Shown: positions 17,619 through 26,569 of the stretch, piece after piece
How positions within the stretch are numbered: the stretch's first letter is position 1
Layout: each line of letters starts with the position of its first letter
Assembly (NCBI RefSeq): GCF_024448335.1
Contig: NZ_JAMOHM010000005.1
Span: 186,001-250,000 of the forward strand
From: Stutzerimonas frequens
Lineage (GTDB): Bacteria > Pseudomonadota > Gammaproteobacteria > Pseudomonadales > Pseudomonadaceae
Length of the DNA: 64,000 nucleotides
Direction: 5' to 3'
The notes under the pieces: generated by a model
What the model was told of the DNA's origin: nothing
The model's database searches: none
Seen by the model: only the letters and a program-made list of their open reading frames with translations
Made by a program: the position numbers and the translations under genes

Positions 17619-18458
17619 TCAGGCCTCTTCGATCAGCCAGTCCAGCCGCCAGCTACCCTGACTCTGCGCCAGCTGCTCGGCCAGCCATGGCAGCAGCTCT
17701 CGCAGTTCATCCTCCAGCCCCCACGGCGGGTTGACGATGGCCAGGCCCGAGCCGGCCAGGCGGCTGGCGTCGTCGGCGGGGTGGACGAACAGTTCGGCGC
17801 GCAGCAGTTTCGGGGCGCCGCTGCGGGCGAGGTCCTGATAAAAGCGTTTGAGCTGGCGCTCGTCCTTGATCGGGTACCAGATCACGCCGATGGTCTGGCG
17901 CATGCGGCCGAGCGCTTCCTTGAGCGCCGTGACGCATCGGCTCAGTTCGTCGGCCTGTTCGAATGGCGGGTCGATCAGCAGCACCACACGCTTCTCGCGG
18001 GTCGGCATCAGCGCCCGCGGTACATGCCAGCCCTCGCCCCGGTGCACCGCCACGCGGCGGTCGCCGGACATGTTGTCCTTGAGCAGGGCGCCATCCTCGG
18101 GATGCTTCTCGTTGAGCTGCAGCCGATCCTGCTCGCGGGTCAGCTGCCGCGCCAGTTCCGGCGAGCCCGGGTAGTAGCGCAGCGCGCCGTCCGGGTTGAG
18201 CGAGCGGATCACGCCGAGGTAGTCGTCTAGTAGCGCCGGGCGGGTTTCGGCCTGCCAGATGCGGGCGATGCCCTGCAGCCACTCGCCGGTACGGCTGGCC
18301 TGGTCGCCGGCCAGGTCGTAAAGGCCGACGCCGGCGTGGCTGTCGAGGTAGGCGAACGGGGCCTCCTTGCGCGACAGCAGGGCGAAGATCCGGCTCAACA
18401 CCAGGTGTTTGAGCACATCGGCGTGGTTGCCGGCATGGAAGGCGTGGCGGTAGTTCAT
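17619..18458 (-). CDS. rlmJ: 23S rRNA (adenine(2030)-N6)-methyltransferase RlmJ
   Basis: RlmJ methylates A2030 of 23S rRNA. The 279-aa sequence begins MNYRHAFHAGNHADVLKHL, nearly invariant in the family, and has LDSHAGVGLYDL for SAM binding and the catalytic motif LLIDPPFE (a DPPF variant of DPPY). ATG 18458 has a perfect GGAGG upstream. The open frame extends far upstream to 19853, but that part runs antisense through another gene and is not coding. Confidence 0.95.
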   Translation of the reverse strand: MNYRHAFHAGNHADVLKHLVLSRIFALLSRKEAPFAYLDSHAGVGLYDLAGDQASRTGEWLQGIARIWQAETRPALLDDYLGVIRSLNPDGALRYYPGSPELARQLTREQDRLQLNEKHPEDGALLKDNMSGDRRVAVHRGEGWHVPRALMPTREKRVVLLIDPPFEQADELSRCVTALKEALGRMRQTIGVIWYPIKDERQLKRFYQDLARSGAPKLLRAELFVHPADDASRLAGSGLAIVNPPWGLEDELRELLPWLAEQLAQSQGSWRLDWLIEEA

Positions 18459-18593
18459 CTGATCCTCCTCGAGAGCCGCGCAGTTTACCCGTCCGCCTTG
18501 CGCCGCGCAGGTCCGGCATGACCAGCGTCGTTTTCCCCGGCCACCGACTAGGGCTACAGTGCCCACCCACGACGACTGAACGGAGCTGACCTC

Positions 18594-19637
18594 ATGGACC
18601 TGCGCGATTTTTTCGGCATCGAGCATCCCATCATCCAGGCACCCATGGCCGGTGCGCAGAATCATCTGCTGGCCGCGGCGGTCTGCGAGGCCGGCGGGCT
18701 GGGTTCGATCCCGGCCGGTATGCTCAACGCCGAGGCGCTGGACGCCGAGCTGACCGCCATCGAGGCGCTGACCGACCGGCCCTACAACGTCAACTTCTTC
18801 TGCCACCAGACGCCGGCTGCCGACCCGACGGCCTTCGACGCCTGGCACCGGATGCTCGCACCCATGTTCGCCGAGTTCGCCATCGACCCGGCGAGCATTC
18901 CCACCGGCGCCACCCGCCAGCCGTTCGACGCGGCAATGGCCGCGGTGCTGGAGCGGCACAGGCCCGCACTGGTCAGCTTCCACTTCGGCCTGCCTAGCCC
19001 CGACCTGTTGCAGCGCGCCCGCGCCACCGGGGCGAAGATCGCGTCCAGCGCGACAACGGTCGCCGAAGGCCTCTGGTTGCAGCAGCACGGCGTCGACCTG
19101 GTGATCGCCCAGGGCCTGGAGGCCGGCGGCCACCGCGGCATCTTCCTCGGCGAGGACCTGACCACCCAACTCGGCACCTTCGCCCTCCTGCCGCAACTGG
19201 TCGCCGCGCTGGACGTACCGGTGGTCGCCGCTGGCGGCATCGCCGATGCCAATGGCGTGACGGCAGCGCAGGCCCTGGGCGCCGCTGGTGTGCAACTGGG
19301 CACCGCCTACCTGCTGTGCCCGGAGAGCCGCACCAATGCGCTGCATCGCGCCGCGCTGAAGAGCCCGCAGGCGGCACATACGACGCTGACCACCCTGTTC
19401 AGCGGGCGCCCGGCGCGTGGCATCGTCAACCGCATCATGCGCGAACTGGGTCCGCTGCCCGAAGGCGTGCCGCCCTTCCCGCTGGCCGGCAACGCCATCG
19501 GCGCGCTGCGCGCCCAGACCGAGAAGCAGGGCCTGGATCACTGCACGCCGCTGTGGGCCGGGCAAAACGTCAGCGGCTGCCGGGAGATTCCGGCCGGTCA
19601 GCTGACGCGTGAACTTGCCGGCGGCTGGCGGGCCTGA
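18594..19637 (+). CDS. Nitronate monooxygenase (2-nitropropane dioxygenase family)
   Basis: This FMN enzyme should oxidise alkyl nitronates such as propionate-3-nitronate, a detoxification step. FFGIEHPIIQAPMAGAQ at the N-terminus, AQGLEAGGHRGIF with the conserved glycine/histidine loop, and AAGGIADANGVTAAQALGAAGVQLGTAYL at the phosphate-binding end are classical. It is 347 aa. It is divergent from rlmJ and followed by an 11-bp-arm hairpin before crtZ. No link to the crt genes is evident. Confidence 0.9.
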   Translation: MDLRDFFGIEHPIIQAPMAGAQNHLLAAAVCEAGGLGSIPAGMLNAEALDAELTAIEALTDRPYNVNFFCHQTPAADPTAFDAWHRMLAPMFAEFAIDPASIPTGATRQPFDAAMAAVLERHRPALVSFHFGLPSPDLLQRARATGAKIASSATTVAEGLWLQQHGVDLVIAQGLEAGGHRGIFLGEDLTTQLGTFALLPQLVAALDVPVVAAGGIADANGVTAAQALGAAGVQLGTAYLLCPESRTNALHRAALKSPQAAHTTLTTLFSGRPARGIVNRIMRELGPLPEGVPPFPLAGNAIGALRAQTEKQGLDHCTPLWAGQNVSGCREIPAGQLTRELAGGWRA

Positions 19638-19650
19638 GTCATTACGCATT

Positions 19651-19682
19651 CCGTCGCGGCGAGCCCTGAGCCGCCGCGACGG
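19651..19682 (+). terminator. Strong GC hairpin after the nitronate monooxygenase
   Basis: CCGTCGCGGCG and CGCCGCGACGG form perfect 11-bp arms with a 10-nt loop. No T-run follows, so intrinsic termination is uncertain; it may only block 3' degradation or weaken read-through into crtZ. Confidence 0.45.
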
Positions 19683-19719
19683 GGCGTAGAATCGACCGCA
19701 CGTCACACGGAATCCCGCC

Positions 19720-20208
19720 ATGAGTCCACTGACCAATACGCTCGTCTTCCTGGCCACCCTGGCCGGCATGGAAGTCTTCGCCTGGTGGGCGCACAAGTAC
19801 GTGATGCACGGCTGGGGCTGGGGCTGGCACAAGTCACACCACGAGCCGCGCAACGGCTGGTTCGAGAAGAACGACCTCTATGCGGTGGTGTTCGCTGGCG
19901 TGGCGATCCTGCTGATCGCCCTCGGCACGGCCGGTTATCACCCGCTGGAATGGATCGGCGCCGGGATGACGGCCTACGGATTTCTCTACTTCGTCGCCCA
20001 CGACGGGCTGGTCCATCACCGGTGGCCGCTGCGCTACGTGCCGCGCAACGGCTATCTCAAGCGGCTGTATCAGGCGCACCGTCTGCACCATGCGGTCGAA
20101 GGCAAGGAGCGCTGCGTATCCTTCGGTTTTCTCTACGCGCCGCCGCTGCCGGTGCTCAAGCGCCAGCTGCGCGAGCTGCACGACGGGCCGCTGCGCAAGA
20201 AGAATTAG
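19720..20208 (+). CDS. crtZ: Beta-carotene hydroxylase
   Basis: CrtZ hydroxylates the beta-ionone rings of beta-carotene to give zeaxanthin. The 162-aa integral membrane di-iron enzyme shows the histidine clusters HKYVMHGWGWGWHKSHHEPR, HDGLVHHRWP and HRLHHAVEGKE, with hydrophobic helices between. It converges on crtB, on the opposite strand from most of the cluster. Its stop codon is TA of the genome plus the first G of the MITE-like element, so the element insertion probably set or preserved this C-terminus. The start at 19720 is the first ATG. Confidence 0.95.
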   Translation: MSPLTNTLVFLATLAGMEVFAWWAHKYVMHGWGWGWHKSHHEPRNGWFEKNDLYAVVFAGVAILLIALGTAGYHPLEWIGAGMTAYGFLYFVAHDGLVHHRWPLRYVPRNGYLKRLYQAHRLHHAVEGKERCVSFGFLYAPPLPVLKRQLRELHDGPLRKKN

Positions 20209-20472
20209 GGTCTGTTGACGTTTCGGCGCGAGCCGCGTTGCCGTGTCAAATGGCGCCAACTTAGGCGCAGGACGCCGGTAATGGTTATTCCCTTGCCAAG
20301 TCCTGCAACGACAGCTGGCGCCATTTGCCGCGCAACCCGAAGGGCCGGGCCCATTTTTGCGCGGCGCGGCGTTATTCGTCGTTCATTTGGAATAACCAAA
20401 CTTCTCTCCTCATGCCTTGCTCCGCGGAAAAATGAGCTCCGGCGCGGCCGCGAGCGAAACGTCAACAGACCC
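20208..20472. mobile_element. MITE-like element between crtZ and crtB
   Basis: A 265-bp element with perfect 18-bp terminal inverted repeats (GGGTCTGTTGACGTTTCG at 20208-20225; its complement at 20455-20472) is flanked on both sides by TA, as for elements duplicating a TA target. Inside are two further nested perfect repeats: AAATGGCGCCA/TGGCGCCATTT (20248-20258, 20316-20326) and TGGTTATTC/GAATAACCA (20282-20290, 20390-20398). No transposase frame is present, so it would be moved in trans. It could also end transcription of both convergent crt transcripts. Confidence 0.85.
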
Positions 20473-20475
20473 TAC

Positions 20476-21402
20476 CTAGCGAGGACGTCTCCAGAGATCG
20501 TCAGGACGCGGCCTGACCTGCATCCGCCGCGAGGCCAGCGCCAGCACGCCGCCCCCCAGCAGGAACTGCAGCTTCTGCCCTTTGCTGGTCGACACCCGCG
20601 CATCCCAGGCCGCCGCGCCGCGCGCTTTCACCTCGACGCCGATCTGCCGGTAGACGCCATGCGCCGTGGCGATCGACCAGGCCGAGCGTAGCGGCAGGTC
20701 GCGCAAGCCCTGAGACGCAGAGCGATAGTAGGGCTCGGCCAGATCCACCAGTCGCGCCGCCAGCGTCGCCAACGCGGCACGATGCTGAGGCAGCGCGACC
20801 TCGTCCTCTGGAATACCCACCTCCGCCAGCCACTCGACCGGCAGATAGACACGGCCGACCTGCGCATCCTCGACGATATCGCGGGCAATGTTGGTCAGCT
20901 GAAAGGCCAAGCCCAGATCACAGGCGCGATCCAGCGTCGGCTCCGCTTCGGCGCCCATCACCCGCGCCATCATCAGGCCCACCACGCCGGCAACGCGGTA
21001 GCAGTACAGCAAGGTGTCGTCGAGGGTCTGGTAGCGGTAGCCCTGCACATCCATGCGAAAACCCGCCAGGTGCTCCAGCGGATGGGCCTTGGGAATCCGA
21101 TGACGCTGGATCACCTGCTGGAAGGCGGCGAACGCCGGATCGACCATTGGCTCGCCAGCGTAGGCGCGCTCGGTGAGATCGACCAGCTCGGCCAGCCGCG
21201 CCTTACCGCTGTTGCGATCGCCCTCGACCTGGCCATGCCCCAGCGTCTGGCCGTCGATCACATCGTCGCAATGACGGCACCAGGCGTAGAGCATCACCGC
21301 GCTCTGTCGGGTGCGCTCGTCGAACAGCTTCGCCGCCGCGGCGAAGCTCTTGGAGCCGACATTGATCGCCTGAGTGGAGTGATCGATGACCTGATCGTTC
21401 AT
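20476..21402 (-). CDS. crtB: Phytoene synthase
   Basis: CrtB condenses two geranylgeranyl diphosphates into phytoene. The 308-aa protein carries the first aspartate-rich motif in YAWCRHCDDVID and the second in QLTNIARDIVEDAQVGRVYLP, both intact. ATG 21402 overlaps the crtI stop in an ATGA, so translation is coupled. It is the last gene of the fni-crtX-crtY-crtI-crtB transcript, and the MITE-like element begins 4 bp after its stop codon. Confidence 0.97.
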   Translation of the reverse strand: MNDQVIDHSTQAINVGSKSFAAAAKLFDERTRQSAVMLYAWCRHCDDVIDGQTLGHGQVEGDRNSGKARLAELVDLTERAYAGEPMVDPAFAAFQQVIQRHRIPKAHPLEHLAGFRMDVQGYRYQTLDDTLLYCYRVAGVVGLMMARVMGAEAEPTLDRACDLGLAFQLTNIARDIVEDAQVGRVYLPVEWLAEVGIPEDEVALPQHRAALATLAARLVDLAEPYYRSASQGLRDLPLRSAWSIATAHGVYRQIGVEVKARGAAAWDARVSTSKGQKLQFLLGGGVLALASRRMQVRPRPDDLWRRPR

Positions 21403-22916
21403 CCGGCCTGCCCCTTCAGCATGAAGTCCTCCAGCATCAGCCCGGCGGTGGCCTTGGCCGAACCGACGACCCCCGGCACGCCGGCACCCGGGTGAGTGCC
21501 GGCGCCGACGATATAGAGGTTGGGAATCACGTCATCGCGGTTGTGCGGGCGGAACCAGGCGCTCTGGGTGAGGATCGGCTCCAGCGAAAACGCCGAGCCT
21601 AGATGGGCGTTGAGCTCGTCGCGGAAATCCTGCGGCGTGAAGATCCGGTGAGTCACGAGATCGCCACGCAGCCCCGGCATGTAGTGCCGATCCAGGTACT
21701 CGAAGATGCGGTCGCGGTACTTCGGCCCCTCCTCCGCCCAGTCGATATCTGCCGTGCCCAGGTGCGGCACCGGCGCCAGCACGTAATGGCTGGCGCAGCC
21801 TTCCGGCGCAAGCGAAGGATCGGTGACGCAGGGCGCGTGCAGGTAGAGGGAAAAGTCGTCGGCCAGCGTCTCGCGCTTGAAGATCTCGTCGATCAGCTCG
21901 CGGTAACGCGGGCCGAAACACACCGTGTGGTGCTGCAAGTGCTCATGCCGGCGCTTGAGGCCGAAATGAATGACGAACAGCGACATCGAGAAACGCTTGC
22001 CGGAGAGCCGTTTGGCCTCGTCGCGACCACGCTCCTCATGCCCGAGCAGCTGCTTGTAGGTGTTGACCACATCCGCGTTGGACGCCACCGCATCGGTGTC
22101 GAAGCGGCGACCGTCACCGGTGATCACGGCCTTCGCGCGTCCAGCCTCCAGCTCGATCCGCGCGACCTCGGCGTTCAGCTCCAGCCTGCCGCCCAGATCT
22201 TCGAACAGCCGGACCATGCCCTGCACCAGCGCCCCGGTGCCGCCGCGGGGAAACCAGACGCCACCCTGGCGCTCCAGGGCATGGATCAGCGCGTAGATGG
22301 ACGAGGTCTCGAACGGATTGCCGCCGACCAGCAGCGAGTGAAAGGACAGCGCCTGGCGCAGCCGGTCGTTCTCCACGAAGTTGGCCACCATGCTGTACAC
22401 GTTGCGCCAGGCCTGCAGCTTGGCCAGCTGCGGTGCGACGCCGATCATGCTGCGAAACGACAGGAAGGGCACGGTGCCGAGCTTGACGTAGCCCTCCTCG
22501 TACACCGCCCGCGAATAGGCGAGAAAGCGCTGATAGCCGGCCACGTCACGAGGGTTGAGCGCGTGGATCTGCCGGTCCAGCTGGGCCTGGTCGTTGACGT
22601 AGTCGAAGCTGTAGCCGTCCTCCCAGCACAGCCGGTAGAAGGGGCTGACCGGCAGCAGCTCGACGTAGTCGGCCATGCGCTTGCCGGCGCCGCTGAAGAG
22701 TTCTTCCAGCGCCGGCGGATCAGTGATCACCGTCGGCCCGGCGTCGAAGGTGAAGCCCTGGTCGTGATAGACGTAGGCGCGGCCACCCGGCTTGTCGCGC
22801 TTCTCCAGCAGCGTCGTCTGGATGCCGGCACGCTGCAGGCGGATCGCCAACGCCAGCCCGCCGAAACCGGCACCGATCACCACCGCCCGCCTCACACCAC
22901 CTGTTGCCTGGTTCAT
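21399..22916 (-). CDS. crtI: Phytoene desaturase (lycopene-forming)
   Basis: CrtI carries out four desaturations of phytoene to lycopene using FAD. The 505-aa sequence has the N-terminal dinucleotide motif VVIGAGFGGLALAIRLQRAG, EKRDKPGGRAYVYHDQGFTFDAGPTVI, and the C-terminal family signature YIVGAGTHPGAGVPGVVGSAKA. ATG 22916 overlaps the crtY stop (ATGA). In-frame upstream sequence to 23156 lies inside crtY and is not used. Confidence 0.97.
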   Translation of the reverse strand: MNQATGGVRRAVVIGAGFGGLALAIRLQRAGIQTTLLEKRDKPGGRAYVYHDQGFTFDAGPTVITDPPALEELFSGAGKRMADYVELLPVSPFYRLCWEDGYSFDYVNDQAQLDRQIHALNPRDVAGYQRFLAYSRAVYEEGYVKLGTVPFLSFRSMIGVAPQLAKLQAWRNVYSMVANFVENDRLRQALSFHSLLVGGNPFETSSIYALIHALERQGGVWFPRGGTGALVQGMVRLFEDLGGRLELNAEVARIELEAGRAKAVITGDGRRFDTDAVASNADVVNTYKQLLGHEERGRDEAKRLSGKRFSMSLFVIHFGLKRRHEHLQHHTVCFGPRYRELIDEIFKRETLADDFSLYLHAPCVTDPSLAPEGCASHYVLAPVPHLGTADIDWAEEGPKYRDRIFEYLDRHYMPGLRGDLVTHRIFTPQDFRDELNAHLGSAFSLEPILTQSAWFRPHNRDDVIPNLYIVGAGTHPGAGVPGVVGSAKATAGLMLEDFMLKGQAG

Positions 22917-24079
22917 CGTCTGTCCTTGTGCAGATTGCTGGCGGCCAGCGCCCGCAGCGCCTCGCCCACCGGCACGGGAGGTTTGCCCGAGACGATGCGC
23001 AAGCGGTCCCAGGCAGTCAGCTCGGCCGCGTAGAAGCGCTGGATCAGCGGTTCGCGCAGCCGGTAGAAACGTTGCATCACCGCCCAGCGGCGATCCGCCG
23101 GGCCGGCCATGAACAGCATGCGATTGAGCAGGCGGAAGAAGCCGCGCCTGCGCCACTGCAGCGTGGAATAGTCGCGAATCGCGGCGAACAGGCTGCTTGC
23201 ATCCCAGCGATCGAGGGCAACCAGGTGGTCGGCCAGGCGCACCGCATCGGGCAGCGAATAGCCCGTGGTGGGGTGGAACAACGCAGCCGACAGCCCGCTC
23301 TGCGGCACGCCACGCGCCTCGCCCCAGAAGGCGGCAATGTCGCCGGACAGCACGATAGGCAGCACGCCCTGCTCCTCGCGCAGCACCTGGCGGATCGCCC
23401 AGCCGCGGCCCTCGGCGTAGCGCTGGATATTGGCGCGCAGTGCCTCCGGCGCCACCGCATCGCCGTCGGCGTAGTAGGTGTCTTCGATCAGCAGGCTGTC
23501 GACGCTGAGCGGCAGCACGTAGACGAAGCGATAGCCGTCTTTCTGGGCGACGCTGGCGTCCATGATGATCGGCACCTGCAGGCCATGGGGCTGCTGCAGG
23601 CGCAACTCCTGGCCGAGAAACTTCTGGAAGCCCAGCGCCAGCTGAGCGCTGCGCCGCACGCCGCGCCCGTCGATCACCGCCCCGGCCTCCAGGCTCTGCC
23701 CGCCGACCAGCTGAACGCGTTGCGGCTCGACCGCGGACACCTCCACGCCCAGGCGGATCTGCCCGCCGAGCTCAGCCATCAGGTGCTGATGAAAGCGCGA
23801 CGAGAAAATGCTCGCGTAGCCGCTGCCGAGCTGCCGTCGCAGGGCGGGAAAGATCACCTCGTAACCCAGCCAGCGCTGCTCCACCAGCGGCGCCAGCCAG
23901 GCCTGCTGCGCCGGGGTCAGGTCGTGCTGGTGGAACGACCAGGTGTGGTTGCCGCCGAGGGTTTCACCCTGCTCCAGGATCAGCACGCGCAGCTCCGGCC
24001 GCTGCTGGCGCAAGCGCAGGGCCAGCAGCCCGTTGGCCAGGCCACCGCCGACCAGGATCAGGTCTGCATCAGGCGTCAT
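22913..24079 (-). CDS. crtY: Lycopene beta-cyclase
   Basis: CrtY cyclises both ends of lycopene to beta-carotene. The 388-aa protein begins with the FAD/NAD-binding ILVGGGLANGLLALRL, then ILEQGETLGGNHTWSFH typical of the CrtY type, and later HPTTGYSLPDAVRLAD. It overlaps crtX by 11 bp at its start and crtI by 4 bp at its end. Confidence 0.96.
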   Translation of the reverse strand: MTPDADLILVGGGLANGLLALRLRQQRPELRVLILEQGETLGGNHTWSFHQHDLTPAQQAWLAPLVEQRWLGYEVIFPALRRQLGSGYASIFSSRFHQHLMAELGGQIRLGVEVSAVEPQRVQLVGGQSLEAGAVIDGRGVRRSAQLALGFQKFLGQELRLQQPHGLQVPIIMDASVAQKDGYRFVYVLPLSVDSLLIEDTYYADGDAVAPEALRANIQRYAEGRGWAIRQVLREEQGVLPIVLSGDIAAFWGEARGVPQSGLSAALFHPTTGYSLPDAVRLADHLVALDRWDASSLFAAIRDYSTLQWRRRGFFRLLNRMLFMAGPADRRWAVMQRFYRLREPLIQRFYAAELTAWDRLRIVSGKPPVPVGEALRALAASNLHKDRR

Positions 24080-25352
24080 CGGCTACCTCCGACCGAGGCC
24101 GAACGCAGCCGAGCGCGCTTTCGATCAGCTCGGCGGCGCGGGCCGCGCCACCGGCCTGACGAACCTCTTCACCGAGCGCCGCGGCACGCTGGCGGAAGGC
24201 CGCTTCGGCGAGCAGCCGCCGCAGCGCATGGGCGATACGCGCCGGGCTGGCCAGCGCCGGAAGCAGGCGCAGCCCGACGCCGGCGTGCTCGATACGCGCG
24301 GCGACGCCGGGCTGGTCGAAGGCGATCGGCAGCGCCAGCATCGGCACACCCGCCTCCAAGGCATCGAGCACGGTGTTCAGCCCGGCATGAGTCACCACGG
24401 CCGACGCCTGCGCCAGCACGGCCCGCTGCGGCGCGAAATCGGTGACCCAGCATGCGCCTTCCTGCCGGAGCCTGGCGGCCGCTGCGGCATCCAGCCCACC
24501 GCAATGGGCGATCAACAGCTGCACATCGAGCCGCCGACAGGCGCGGGCGATACTGCGCAACAGGCCGTAGCGGTGGCCCTGCAGCGTGCCCAGCGAGGCG
24601 AAGACGAAGGGCCGCGCGCGGTCGATCGGCAGGTCCAGCTCCCCCTCCGCCTGAGGCCGACGCAACGGGCCGACGGCATGGAAATGTGGCGGCAGGGCCT
24701 GCCGCGGAAAGTCGAAACCTTCCACCGTCTGGCTGATCTGCAGCAGCGGCGACAGACAGTCGCTCAGGCTCGTGCGTCTGGCCAGGCCGAACGCCCGGCA
24801 ATAGCGCTCGATCACTTCGCCGTGCGGCCGCATCAGCCGATCGTAGACGCCGCTACTGTGCCGGTTGAGCTGCTCGCCCCAGTCCGTGGCACGGTAACGC
24901 CAGGGCATCACCGGCAGCGGCACCCGCGGCTCGCGGTTGAACGGCAGGGCGCAGGCGATGGAAACGAATGGCAGCCCGAGGTGCTCGGCCAGCAGCGCAC
25001 CGGCCGGCTCCATCTGGTCGGCCAGCACCGCCTCCACTTCCAGCGCCCGCAACACGGCAGGCGCCTCGCGGCCGAACAGCTCGGTGCTCGCCGCCATGTC
25101 GGCGATCACCCGGCGAATGCCGAACGGTCCGGGACTGGCGGCACGACGCACCACCGCGGCCAGCGAGCCCGGCGGATGGGTGTCGCTACCGATGGCGGCG
25201 AAGCCCGCCGCAGGCAGGTCCAGCAGCGCGCCGACATCGGCCTGCTGGATAAAGGTCAGACGGTGGCCACGTTGCTGCAGCTGCCAGGCGATCGCCTCGA
25301 ACGCCCGCAGATGGCTGAGAAAGGGCGGCACAATTGCCGCAAAATGTGTCAT
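24069..25352 (-). CDS. crtX: Zeaxanthin glucosyltransferase
   Basis: CrtX adds glucose from UDP-glucose to the hydroxyls of zeaxanthin, giving the diglucoside. The 427-aa GT1-type sequence opens with HFAAIVPPFLSHLRAFEAIA and has the nucleotide-sugar motif VVTHAGLNTVLDALEAGVPMLALPIAFDQ near the C-terminus. It lies 19 bp after fni and overlaps crtY. Its presence implies the final pigment is glycosylated zeaxanthin. Confidence 0.95.
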   Translation of the reverse strand: MTHFAAIVPPFLSHLRAFEAIAWQLQQRGHRLTFIQQADVGALLDLPAAGFAAIGSDTHPPGSLAAVVRRAASPGPFGIRRVIADMAASTELFGREAPAVLRALEVEAVLADQMEPAGALLAEHLGLPFVSIACALPFNREPRVPLPVMPWRYRATDWGEQLNRHSSGVYDRLMRPHGEVIERYCRAFGLARRTSLSDCLSPLLQISQTVEGFDFPRQALPPHFHAVGPLRRPQAEGELDLPIDRARPFVFASLGTLQGHRYGLLRSIARACRRLDVQLLIAHCGGLDAAAAARLRQEGACWVTDFAPQRAVLAQASAVVTHAGLNTVLDALEAGVPMLALPIAFDQPGVAARIEHAGVGLRLLPALASPARIAHALRRLLAEAAFRQRAAALGEEVRQAGGAARAAELIESALGCVRPRSEVADDA

Positions 25353-25371
25353 CGGCGCGCCTGGCCGGGCA

Positions 25372-26412
25372 TCAGCAGGCGGATAGCTGCAGCAGCCGGG
25401 CCTGTCGCAGCGCGGCGAGATCGGTCGAGCCGGTGCAGAAGCAGGCGATGCGCAACTGCTCGATTAGCATCTCGAAATGGCTGACCACCGCCTCGCTGCT
25501 GTGCATCGCCGCCTGCAACACGCCGGCCGCCTGCCCCACCAGATCGGCGCCCAGGCGGATCGCCTTGGCCGCCTCGACGCCATCGCGGATACCGCCGGAG
25601 GCGATCAGCGGCGTGTTCGGGCAGGCCTCTCGCACCGCCAGCAGTGCTTGCGCCGTGGGTATGCCCCAGTCGGCGAAGGCCTGGGCGACGGCCTGCTGGC
25701 TGGCGTCTGCCGCCCGCGCGGCCTCCACCGCAGCCCAACTGGTGCCGCCGGCACCAGCCACATCGATGGCGGCCACCCCGGCATCGATCAGTCGCCGGGC
25801 CACCGCTGCGGATATACCCGCGCCGACTTCCTTGATCACCACCGGCACCGGCAGGCGCGCGGCCAGTGCCTCGATCGCCTGCAGCACGCCGCGCCAGTCC
25901 CGATCGCCGCCGGCCTGCACGGCCTCCTGCAGCGGGTTGAGGTGCACGATCAGCGCATCGCCTTCGATCATCTCCACCGCCCGCCGCGCCTCGTCCACGC
26001 CATAGCCCCGAACCAGCTGGGCGGCGCCGAAGTTCGCCAGCAGCAGGATGTCCGGCGCCAGCTGGCGCAGCTGACCGGTGAGCCCCTGGTCGCCCGCAGT
26101 TTCCAGCGCCACCCGCTGCGAACCGACAGCCATGGCGATGCCCAGCTGCTGAGCGGCCTCGGCCAGATGCGCATTGATCGCCGCCGAGCGCGCCGCACCA
26201 CCGGTCATGGAGCTGATCAGCAGCGGTGCCTGTAGCGGCCGCCCGAACAGCTGACTGCGCAGGTCGATCTGGTCGAGGTGCAACTCGGGCAGGGCGCAGT
26301 GCTCAAAGCGGAAGGCAGCGAAACCGTTCCCTGCTGCGCTCGCCGCGCGCCCGGGATCGAGGACGATGTCCAGATGATCGTTCTTGCGGCTCACCAGCGA
26401 TTGCTTGCTCAT
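25372..26412 (-). CDS. fni: Type 2 isopentenyl-diphosphate delta-isomerase
   Basis: This 346-aa FMN enzyme interconverts IPP and DMAPP to feed carotenoid synthesis. [17 protein letters not shown] at the N-terminus, [34 protein letters not shown] and the C-terminal [25 protein letters not shown] (FMN phosphate loop) are typical. ATG 26412 has GGGGAG about 8-9 bases upstream and matches the family N-terminus. It is first in the minus-strand crt operon; the promoter region is shared with divergent crtE. Pantoea clusters also carry this gene beside crtE. Confidence 0.96.
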   Translation of the reverse strand: MSKQSLVSRKNDHLDIVLDPGRAASAAGNGFAAFRFEHCALPELHLDQIDLRSQLFGRPLQAPLLISSMTGGAARSAAINAHLAEAAQQLGIAMAVGSQRVALETAGDQGLTGQLRQLAPDILLLANFGAAQLVRGYGVDEARRAVEMIEGDALIVHLNPLQEAVQAGGDRDWRGVLQAIEALAARLPVPVVIKEVGAGISAAVARRLIDAGVAAIDVAGAGGTSWAAVEAARAADASQQAVAQAFADWGIPTAQALLAVREACPNTPLIASGGIRDGVEAAKAIRLGADLVGQAAGVLQAAMHSSEAVVSHFEMLIEQLRIACFCTGSTDLAALRQARLLQLSAC

Positions 26413-26481
26413 GGAATCGGCTCCCCGGAATGACTTCATTGGACGTGATGACCTGAAAAAAGTGCTATGCGATGGCACGAG

Positions 26482-26489
26482 TTGTACAA
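26482..26489. promoter_or_regulatory. TTGTACAA palindrome 1 in the fni/crtE promoter region
   Basis: A perfect 8-bp palindrome lies just downstream of a perfect minus-strand -35 hexamer (TTGACA, 26495-26500), so it would fall in the spacer of a fni promoter with a weak -10 candidate TGCCAT at 26472-26477. TGTACA cores are typical of CarH/LitR-type MerR light regulators. Confidence 0.55.
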
Positions 26490-26510
26490 GTTTCTGTCAA
26501 ACCGTCCATC

Positions 26511-26524
26511 AGGTTGTACAACCT
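26511..26524. promoter_or_regulatory. TTGTACAA palindrome 2 in the fni/crtE promoter region
   Basis: AGGTTGTACAACCT is a perfect 14-bp palindrome with the same TTGTACAA core as site 1; the centres are 32 bp apart, about three helical turns. It lies 46-59 bp upstream of the crtE start. Two such sites between divergent crt genes suggest one regulator controls both. Confidence 0.6.
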
Positions 26525-26569
26525 ATCCGCCATCCTGGCTCGTGCCGGGACGCCAGCGAGGGCAGCGCC

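Noticed and set aside
18459-19853. N-terminal extension of rlmJ to give a 744-aa protein
   Set aside because: The extension runs antisense through the nitronate monooxygenase gene; a perfect GGAGG and the conserved MNYRHAFHAGNHADVLKHL start are at 18458.
20205-20691. Short open frames inside the MITE-like element
   Set aside because: They cross the inverted repeats on both strands, one runs into crtB antisense, and they show no transposase motif.
21603-24445. Long plus-strand open frames (476 and 513 aa) opposite crtI, crtY and crtX
   Set aside because: Sense strand holds well-recognised carotenoid enzymes with overlapping starts and stops; the mirror frames have no motifs.
26470-26524. Exact light-regulator site T(G/A)TACA-N12-TGTA(C/T)A in the crt promoter region
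   Set aside because: The two TGTACA cores are 26 bp apart rather than 12, so only the weaker statement of twin TTGTACAA palindromes is reported.
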